From assembly GCF_035222375.1 (NCBI RefSeq), contig NC_085889.1, positions 4,340,001 to 4,404,000 on the forward strand: a stretch of DNA of 64,000 nucleotides. The letters are read 5' to 3'. A program made the translations under genes and the position numbers. The notes under the pieces were generated by a model. It was given only the letters and a program-made list of their open reading frames with translations. It had not been told where the DNA came from and ran no database searches. Below are positions 56,316-64,000 of this stretch, in pieces; position 1 is the first letter of the stretch; each line of letters starts with the position of its first letter. This DNA comes from Podospora pseudocomata (lineage: Eukaryota > Ascomycota > Sordariomycetes > Sordariales > Podosporaceae).

Positions 56316-56326
56316 TACTCGGGTCC
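56316..56326 (+). promoter_or_regulatory. cluster element TACTCGGGTCC
   Basis: One-base variant in the P450/DUF1857 divergent promoter; another copy lies 21 bp on. Confidence 0.65.
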
Positions 56327-56336
56327 TCCCTCAACC

Positions 56337-56347
56337 AACTCGGGTTC
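56337..56347 (+). promoter_or_regulatory. cluster element AACTCGGGTTC
   Basis: Second copy in the P450/DUF1857 promoter, exactly two helical turns (21 bp) from the first and in the same orientation. Confidence 0.6.
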
Positions 56348-56438
56348 TCACCACAACAGCTTACAACAATGCTCTTCAACATCAGCCTACCCACGCCATC
56401 CATGGTGTTATCAATATCGAGGCAATACTGAAGCGAAA

Positions 56439-57018
56439 ATGGCAACCTTCAACCTCTCCTACACCGCCCCAATAAACCCCCCCGGCGCCTCCCCAGTCCT
56501 CACCCAGTCTCAAATCTGGGAGTGCATCAAGCGCAAAGTCCGACACGCAGAACATTTCGTGCCAGCAATCACCAAGACCGAGATCCTTTCCGAGTCCAAA
56601 GAAGGAGAAACAGTCGTCTCCCTCAAGCGACGCATAACATTTGCTCCCGGCGGCCACCCCGCCGGCGCCGAGAACGCCGTCGAAACATGCCACTTTTTCG
56701 AACCATGCCGTGTTGACTTTGTGGGCGCAGACGGAAGCGCAATCATCAACGCTGTGAGCCAGGGTCCTGGTGTTGAAGCTCAGGATTTGAACTACACTTA
56801 TATTTTTGAGTGGCGACATCCCGAGTTGGAAGCGGGCAGTGAAGAGGCAGCGAAACAGAGGGAGGCTGATTGGGCGGTGAGTGCCTTCCTGGACGGGTTG
56901 TCTGTGATCAGAGGGTGCAGGTTTGCTAACATACATTGGCGGATAGACCACTCAGCTGGCTGTTAACGCGACCATTGCGACTATGAGACGCATGGTGAGC
57001 GAAGGGGTTGTGGGATGA
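56439..57018 (+). CDS. DUF1857/SRPBCC protein (AtaL-like)
   Basis: Exons 56439-56876 and 56947-57018 give 169 aa. The sequence (SQIWECIKRKVRHAEHFVPA, TVVSLKRRITFAPGG, LNYTYIFEWRHPELEAGSEE, TQLAVNATIATMRRM) fits the DUF1857 branch of the SRPBCC (Bet v 1-like) fold, which binds hydrophobic ligands in a cavity. Relatives occur in fungal metabolite clusters such as acetylaranotin (AtaL), where they may hold or cyclise an intermediate. It is expressed divergently from the P450. Confidence 0.85.
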
Positions 57019-58830
57019 TGCCAAAGTGGTAACAGCGCATTTAGCCATTGGATATGTGCCGAGTTACTTTACTGCTACTTTCGTTATAATTCATTGGAAC
57101 AAAAACCATAGTTGCGAATCTTGCCACACGGCTCAGGGGTTTAGATAGCGGGCTAATTTTGCGCCGTTGAGGACTGAAGTTCCAGGACGCCAGCCCTACA
57201 CATAATCTTGGCAGAAACGGCACCGGAAAGACTGTTCCGGAGCTGTTGTGTTGCCCAACATGCACTCACTGTGTCTATAGGGCTGCTGTCTATAGGTGGG
57301 CGAGACAGAGCATCGGTTGTGTCTCACAGCAGACGTAAGTAAGAAAGCACACTGTGTGACGGGTCGATCCCGACAAGCTGTCTTCTGCTGAGTTACACTG
57401 TGGGGTAGATCATTTCCATGAAACCAACGTCCAGTCCGAAGAGATAAGCAAACAGCAATCAAGCTCAACATGGAGTCCGAGTCTGCATTGGAGCCAGGTT
57501 CCCTTGAAAAGCAGACTGAAAACACTCGTGTAGAAATGACCCCCATCTAGCCTCTTTCACGGATTGCCGTATATTGTTGACGCGGCCGGAAGTCGGAAGA
57601 GAGGGCCGTTCCATGGTTGAGGACGCTGAAGGATTCAACCTGCTGCGTTGTGGGTTACACAAAAGAGGCGGGGAACTGGTGGCGCTGATGCCGGTAATAC
57701 AGTTATGTCCGGAGAGTGCTTCGTGTCTCAACACACCCTCTAGCGATGTAGCGGTTGACGCTGGGCGCCCGTGATGATGGAGAGTTGGAATCATAGGTAG
57801 GTATACATAAGGTACGGTCCGTAGAAGGGGGACAGCAGTGGGAGAACCGAATGCTGAAAAAGTCAGTTCAACACCCGAACCAAAGAATTGCTACTACTTT
57901 TGAGAGATGATGTGATCAGAGTGTTGAGGCCAGCGTGGGGGTTGTAGGGTAAATGATGGGCCACGCTGACTGTGAATGGCTACATTTACGAGAAACACGA
58001 TGAAAATCCATACGTGGCGGCCTCGCTTCAGCCCCCCAACTGAGACTGCATGCACACCTGGGTGTGAGTCGGTTCCGTCGAGATGCCAGCAACTCGGGTC
58101 CTCGGCGAAAGTCAGGGGAATCCCGTGTGGAAAGGTTGGGACACGAGGCTCAGAAAAGGAATAATCGAGGTTGATTACGGGACCAACCCCGATCCCAGAT
58201 AGTGGCCATGATATTGCACCCATGCTGCAAGGTGCAAGCGTGTAAGCTCTGCAGCAAACGATGGCCAATCGGTTTGTCTTATCAGCCGCGCCAAGTCAGC
58301 AATAGGCATGCCGCCGATGCTGTTTGGTGAGTAAGGTGGCCAAGGGAGTATTGGAAAGACCAGGACCAGAGCAGGGGATCATGACCGGAAGACAGATGTC
58401 GAGTGAGGGGAACTTGCGGCTCTTCGAGAAAGGCCGTTGAGAGGTGCCGATGAGAGGATCAGGTGACGGCTTGCCTCCCCGCTTCCCATTCTGAAACCTG
58501 ATGTCCAATATCTAACCCCGCACTGTCGAGGTAGAGCTCTTGCATTGTGCAAAGAGACGACGGTCTCGGAATAGATCCTACGAAGCAGGTGACGTCGCAC
58601 CCAGATCCCCAAGTCGCTGCACACGCCCCATTGGGGGGTGACAAGCGTTAAAGATTCTAGCCGGCCACCGAGACCTTACAGATGTCTGCAGCGACGGAGG
58701 GGTATCATCGCTATAACATTGTCTTCATCTTTCTTCTCTCTCTTTTGTAGACTGGACAGCGCTGGACAATTCCTGTTCGTTTCAAACATCGACGGGCATA
58801 TCGAGGTTCAACCCTTGACACATCAATCCC
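57019..58830. other. long intergenic region upstream of the Myb gene
   Basis: 1.8 kb without a convincing gene on either strand. One cluster element lies at 58091, and a doubled TGTCTATAGG lies near 57270-57296. A degenerate or missed small gene cannot be ruled out. Confidence 0.5.
58091..58101 (+). promoter_or_regulatory. cluster element AACTCGGGTCC
   Basis: Exact copy about 740 bp upstream of the Myb gene ATG. Confidence 0.6.
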
Positions 58831-60266
58831 ATGTCGGGCCAGGTTTCTAGGCGGGAACGAAGGTGGTGGACGAAGGACGAAGACGACATTCTCAGAGATT
58901 GGGCCAAGGTGCAAAGTACCAACCCCTTCCACCACAAGCCTCGGTGAAGTATTTGTGTGAATCTCGCTGACTTGGTGGGCAAAAGTCGATACACACGGCG
59001 CTGTCAAAAACTGGAATGAGGTGGCAGCTTTGCTGCCTGACAGGACGAACAAGGATTGCCGTAAGCGATGGCACAAGGTACGAGTCGATATCAAGAGAGG
59101 AGCGTGGACCCCCGACGAGGATAGGAAGCTACGACAGGCTGTGGCGCAGGCTGGATTAAAGTCAGTGTGCCCCTTGATACACTAACATGTATCTTGTCAC
59201 CTGACTTGTCATTAACTGGGAGCAGATGGTCAGCAGTGTCCAAGATGATGCAAACGCGGAACGCCGACCGTAAGTCGTTCCATACCTATCTGTCAAGCTG
59301 TTGGTTCCGAAATATCTGACGAGAGATGATTGCATCCTACGGGCAGAATGCGCCAAAAGATGGCAACACGTGCTCGGGCCGGACCACAGACATGATGCCT
59401 GGACCCCTGAAGAGGATAGAATACTACAGAAAGCAGTTGCAAAATATGGCAACAACTGGAAGCAGATTGGACTGTTGGAGCTGCCAGATCGCTCAACCCA
59501 TGATATCAGAAATCGGTAAGCACGAACCAACAAGACCACCGGCCGCCCCCATCCCCCCCCCCCGGTTCCCAGTTGGCGCTAATAGATCCTTGGGTGCAGT
59601 AGCGTCGCCTTAAATCGACGGAAACGTCGGTCCAGGGCCCCATCGAATGACGACCCTTCCACTTCAACGCAATATCTCTCGGACGACAACGCAGACGACA
59701 ACAGTTCGGGCGGCGAAGAATCCGACTTGAGCTCCGATGATGCCGAATTAGCCAACTTCAACGAGGACCAACACATGATGATGGAAGTCGACGCCGCCCC
59801 GGCCCCACCAACACCCACACTGTCGGAAACCTTGGCAGATGCGTCCATCTTTTCCAACTGGGAAATGGCCAGCCCGGCAACAATGTTGACGCAGGTGCGA
59901 CCGCTGGATGCAGACTCCCATCCGTGGCTTTGGTTCTCGACTGAATCAAGCTCCTCGGGACAAACTCCCGATCAGCACCTCTCGCCGGAAAACCTGAGCC
60001 TGGCGTTTGAGAGTGGCCAGGACATGGGTCACTTGATGGGTGGCCGGGAGATTCAAGTTGCTCCTCAAATTTCCCAAAACGAGAACCCTCAGAGTTCTGC
60101 TCCAGCAACGCAGCAGCCACCCCAACAAGACTACCGAGGACAGGCTGAAGCACCTGGAAGTGTCACTGTTCTCCTGAGGCAAGCTGACTCGCAGCTCGCA
60201 CAGCAGGTTATTGGCAATCTGTTAAACCTCAATGCAGACGTAGTAATCCGTCTGCTCAAAGATTGA
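58831..60266 (+). CDS. three-repeat Myb transcription factor
   Basis: Five exons (58831-58915, 58986-59160, 59226-59269, 59347-59515, 59600-60266) give 379 aa with exact phases. Three Myb/SANT repeats are laid out as in R1R2R3 proteins: WWTKDEDDILRDWAK with CRKRWHK, AWTPDEDRKLRQAVAQAG with CAKRWQHV, and AWTPEEDRILQKAVAKYG with HDIRNR. The C-terminal half is acidic and Ser/Pro/Gln-rich (DNADDNSSGGEESDLSSDD), like an activation domain, and ends with a short amphipathic helix (LAQQVIGNLLNLNADVVIRL). Its place inside the cluster makes it the obvious candidate regulator. Confidence 0.9.
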
Positions 60267-60527
60267 TGGCTGTGCTCCACATTGTTGACTTGGCCAGTCA
60301 GGGGCATATTCAGGGGTATTTTCTATGCATGGACCGAAGTGGTCGTGGTCTTCATTTTAATGTACATCGACGGGCCTGTCTCTTAGCATATATGGAATGT
60401 TTGGTCAAATACGAATCATGTAGTAGCCTACTGCTCTATCATGTAATATCTTTGTTCTGGAGTTAACATTGACCGAGTTGAATGACGTTAACAAGGTTGC
60501 TCACAATTACCACTGTTTTCTGTTAGC

Positions 60528-60538
60528 AGACCCGAGTT
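60528..60538 (-). promoter_or_regulatory. cluster element AACTCGGGTCT
   Basis: Minus-strand copy, the left half of an inverted pair about 140 bp before the NRPS-like ATG. Confidence 0.65.
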
Positions 60539-60550
60539 GTTGGCACGCGC

Positions 60551-60561
60551 GACTCGGGTCT
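60551..60561 (+). promoter_or_regulatory. cluster element GACTCGGGTCT
   Basis: Plus-strand copy, the right half of the inverted pair; the two start positions are 23 bp apart. Confidence 0.65.
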
Positions 60562-60674
60562 CACTCTTGAACGAGACAGAATATTTTGCAATGTCACTTA
60601 AAGTCTAATCTTGACTGCAAAACCACTCCTCACTGAGACCAAGGCCACAAGACACTCCAAAAGAGGCCGTTCCG

Positions 60675-63600
60675 ATGCGTGCTTTCATTCCTCCGAGGGT
60701 GACTCTTGAGGCTGACCGACAAGATGCCATACGTTCTCTCTCCGACATTGTCGAGTTCCACGCCGAAAAGAATCCCGACTACTTGTTTTGTATTCAAGCT
60801 GAAAAGAAACCAGGTCTTGATGGGCACTCTTTGAACCGTGTGACTTATACCACCCTGAAGTGGGCTATTACGAACTGCTACCAATGGCTGGAAGCACATT
60901 TGTCTCATCTTCAACTACGTACTCGGCGGGGGCAAGGTGATGCTGATGGATCACAAGGACCGATAGTCCTACTGATGGAGAGCGATCTCGGTCTGGCCGT
61001 CTACATCCTGGCTCTTATGAGATTGGGCATACCGGCGGTTCTGCTCTCAACAAGGCTCAGCGCGACCGCAATTCACCATCTCATCGGGCGCACTGGAGCC
61101 ACAACAGTCATTGCCTCACAGCGTCTCCGTTCGATGCTAGACGAGCCAGCCCCGGCGGTCGATACCAAGCTCCAGAACGGTGAACCCCAAAACAAAGGCC
61201 TTCAGGTCTTTACCGCCGCCGGGTACCAAACTTTCCTGAACGACCTGGACTCCCCTCTGGAGACCAATGTGTCGGTGCAGACCACCAATCCAGCGCTAAT
61301 TCTGCACTCATCCGGCACATCTGGACTCCCAAAACCAATCTACTGCACCCACGCCCACTTCCTCGCTTTCTCTCAATGTCACGAGTTTGAAACGGCAGAA
61401 CAACGCCAAGGTCTAACCGTCTCGTCATCGCCCTTCTTTCACGTAAGCGCCTCCCCCTTCAGGTTCACAACACAGCCGCGCAGTTACCTAACCACCATCA
61501 TAGGGCTTCGGCCTAGTACCAATGTGCCTCTCCCTCGGCATCGGCAAAACCTTCTGCATCCCCCCCTCCTCTGAACTCCCCACCGGCTCCTCCATCGTCC
61601 AGCTCCTCCAAGCCTCCAGCTCCAAAGCCCTGCTGACTGTCCCTTCACTTCTCGAAGACATCGCCTCCCTCCCAGACAACAAAGGAGTGACCGCCCTCCA
61701 ACAACTCGATTTTGTCGCCTTTGGAGGCGGCCTCCCGAAGCCTTCTATTGGCCAACGTCTTGATGCAGCAGGTGTAAGACTCATCAACCACTACGGCGCG
61801 ACCGAGACAGGACCCCTAACCCCGTTTTTTGTCCCGCCTGCTGGACATGACTGGCGGTTTATTCGGCTGAGAAGGGATATTGACCACGCAATGGAGGTGG
61901 AGCTGATGCCAACGACAACAGATGGTGAATTTTCCGGTCGGGCGTATAAACTCAGCATGCGGCCATTTGGCTGGACAGAACGCTTCGAACTACAAGACTT
62001 GCTCCTCGCTCGGGAGGGTTTCCCTGGGGAGTTTCGTATCGCGGGACGAACAGACGATCTGATTTGTCTTGCTACCGGGGAGAAGGTCCGCCCGACGATG
62101 CTGGAGACTATTCTCCAACAGCATGACAAAGTCAAGACTGCCGTTGCGTTTGGGGATGCGCAGTTCGAGATTGGGGTTATTGTTGAGACGACAACGAGGG
62201 AGGTGGATGACGGGGATGAGCTGAGGGAGGAGATATGGCCTCTGGTGGAGGAGGCAGGGAGGCAGATGGATGCCCATGCGAGGGTTTCTTCCCCGGCGGC
62301 GATTTTGTTTGTTGGTTCTGGGGCTCTGCCGAGGTCGGATAAGGGGACTGTGTTGAGGAGGGAGGTGAATCGGGTTTTTGAGAGGGAGATTGCGGGCGTG
62401 TATAGGTGTATTGATGCTATGGCCAGTGCGCCGGCGTTTGATCTTTCTTCGCCGCGGGAAAGCGTCAGGGGTTTTGTCAAAGCGGTGATGGCGTTTAGGG
62501 GGGGGTATTGGTCGGATGAGGATGACTTTTTCGAGCTTGGGATGGATAGCTTGCAGGCTACGAGGTTGCGGAGACTGTTGGTTGCTTCGCTGAGAGCGGC
62601 CGCACAAGAAGGTAGAAATCGGGAGGTGGATGTTAGGAGCGTGGCTGACGATGTTGTCTATCGCAATCCTTCTGTCAGTCGGCTTGCTGAGGCCATTTTA
62701 ACGCAAAACACATTTCAGAATGGACTGTCGAGCTTGGGTCACCTGGAGCAAATTGCGGACAGGTACTCCAACGTGACTTCAGAAACCATTGCGCAACGGG
62801 CAGTCGTGGTCATGACCGGCAGCACTGGAAGTCTTGGGTCGTTTATTCTGGCACAACTTGTCAAAGTCCCGACAGTGGCCGGGGTTATCGCTCTCATCAG
62901 ACCCTCAGCCGAACCAGCGCAGGAAAGGCAGAAGAATGCCTTGAAAGCCCGAAACATCGAGCTGTCCGACTCAGAGTGGTCAAAAATACAGATCTACGGG
63001 GCAGACGTGGGGGCGCCCTTTCTTGACCTGGACAGTGGCGTGTACCAGCAAATCGCATCCAAAGCCACACATGTGGTGCACGCTGCCTGGCCAATGAACT
63101 TCAACATGTCCCTCCAGTCTTTTGGTTCCGCCTTTCGAGCTCTGCAGAACTTGATACAGCTAACTTCCGAGTCTCACCGACTCCAGCCATCGAAGAGACC
63201 TCGATTTCTATTCATTTCATCCATATCCACAGTCGGGAATTATCCCTCTCTTCACGGAGAGCGTCTTGTGCCAGAAGAGGCTGTCAGTGGCCAAAACTGC
63301 GCTCTTGAACTGGGGTACGCAGAAGCGAAGTTGGTATGTGAGAAGATAGTCGAGCGAGCAGCGCGCGATTACCCCCAGATCCAGATAGCTTTTGCGCGTG
63401 TGGGCCAAATCGCCGGCTCTCGGAGTGGATATTGGAACGTGGATGAACATTTTGTTGCGCTTGTCGCCTCGTCGTGCAAAATCCGCCTCATTCCAGATCT
63501 TCAAGGGGTGAGTAGAAATGGAACGTGCCTTGGTGAAAGTGGCCTTGCTAACGAGATGCTCAGACTCTTTCTTGGCTGCCAGTCGATGCTACTGCAGCCG

Positions 63601-63968
63601 CGGTAGTCGATATTTTGCTCAACGATCAGCCACCGGAGCTTGTCTACCACTTGGAGAACCCAGTACGGCAAAGCTGGCATGAAATGATCACCCTCTTGTC
63701 CAGTGAGTTGGGGTTCGCTTCTACACAACTGGTGTCGTTTGAGGAATGGGTGGAAGCTGTCATGTCAGCGCCAGATAAGGGTAACCCTGCGAAGAAACTG
63801 TCGCGTTTTCTGGAGAATGAGTTTCGCAAGATGTCGTGCGGAGGGATAATCTTAGACACCGTCTTGGCTCGGAAGGCTTCACCTACATTGAGAGGATTAG
63901 GGCCAGTTGAGACTGACCAGGTGCGGTTGTATATCAAGTACTGGAAGCATAGCGGTGTGCTGGGTTGA
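60675..63968 (+). CDS. NRPS-like A-T-R reductase
   Basis: Three exons (60675-61442, 61504-63507, 63564-63968) give 1058 aa. The adenylation domain shows the AMP-binding core ALILHSSGTSGLPKP and NHYGATETGPL. The carrier domain has DDFFELGMDSLQATRLRR, the Ser being the phosphopantetheine site. A C-terminal thioester reductase has VVMTGSTGSLGSFILAQL and the YAEAK active site. No condensation domain is present. Enzymes of this architecture activate an aryl or other carboxylic acid and release it as an aldehyde or alcohol using NADPH. It is therefore likely to reduce an aromatic acid made by a partner enzyme, or supplied from primary metabolism. Confidence 0.93.
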
Positions 63969-64000
63969 TGATAGGGTACATACGGGGATTATTTGCTCCA

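Larger units (their letters stand above)
60267..60674. other. promoter of the NRPS-like gene
   Basis: 408-bp spacer with two opposed cluster elements at 60528 and 60551 and no gene. Confidence 0.6.

Overview
The window is nuclear DNA of a filamentous ascomycete, most likely a Sordariales-type Sordariomycete. Genes are split by short GT-AG introns of about 50-90 bp with CTNAC-like branch points. The families present (GT90/CAP10, a fungal mtTFB, Fot1/pogo transposons, DUF7580-subtilase, F-box/DUF7600, an NRPS-like reductase) are typical of that group. No rRNA, convincing tRNA, CRISPR or bacterial feature was found. Exon models were assembled by eye from reading frames and splice signals; where phases close exactly the model is given with high confidence.

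Region 1 (1-16.6 kb) is mostly housekeeping: two small ORFs, a poorly resolved gene at 3.9 kb, a mitochondrial transcription factor/dimethylase-like protein carrying a zinc finger and AT-hooks, a GT90 glycosyltransferase, arginase, a four-helix membrane protein and a Q-rich small protein. Region 2 (16.6-31.7 kb) is an accessory island. It holds low-complexity N/P/Q-rich proteins, a decayed DUF7580-subtilase gene, a short gasdermin-like ORF close to it, a small protein with a polybasic-CaaX tail, and a protein with a STAND-type N-terminal helical domain plus a ubiquitin-like domain. The mix suggests allorecognition or programmed-cell-death functions. Region 3 (31.7-38.9 kb) is gene-poor and transposon-rich: two internally deleted Fot1/pogo elements with intact terminal repeats and TA duplications lie side by side, separated by a solo LTR with its own 5-bp target duplication. 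A four-exon F-box-like gene follows (38.9-41.3 kb).

Region 4 (41.4 kb to the right edge) is a specialised-metabolite gene cluster. It encodes an FAD monooxygenase, three class II O-methyltransferases, an aldo-keto reductase, an SDR, a BBE-type FAD oxidase, a P450, a DUF1857/SRPBCC protein, a three-repeat Myb factor and an A-T-R NRPS-like reductase. No polyketide or terpene backbone enzyme is visible, so the cluster may continue to the right. The promoters of all these genes share a near-palindromic element, AACTCGGGTCC. It occurs nine times (exact or with one or two changes) between 43.5 and 60.6 kb, and I did not notice it elsewhere. This is the strongest new signal in the window: it looks like the operator of a pathway-specific regulator and it delimits the regulon.
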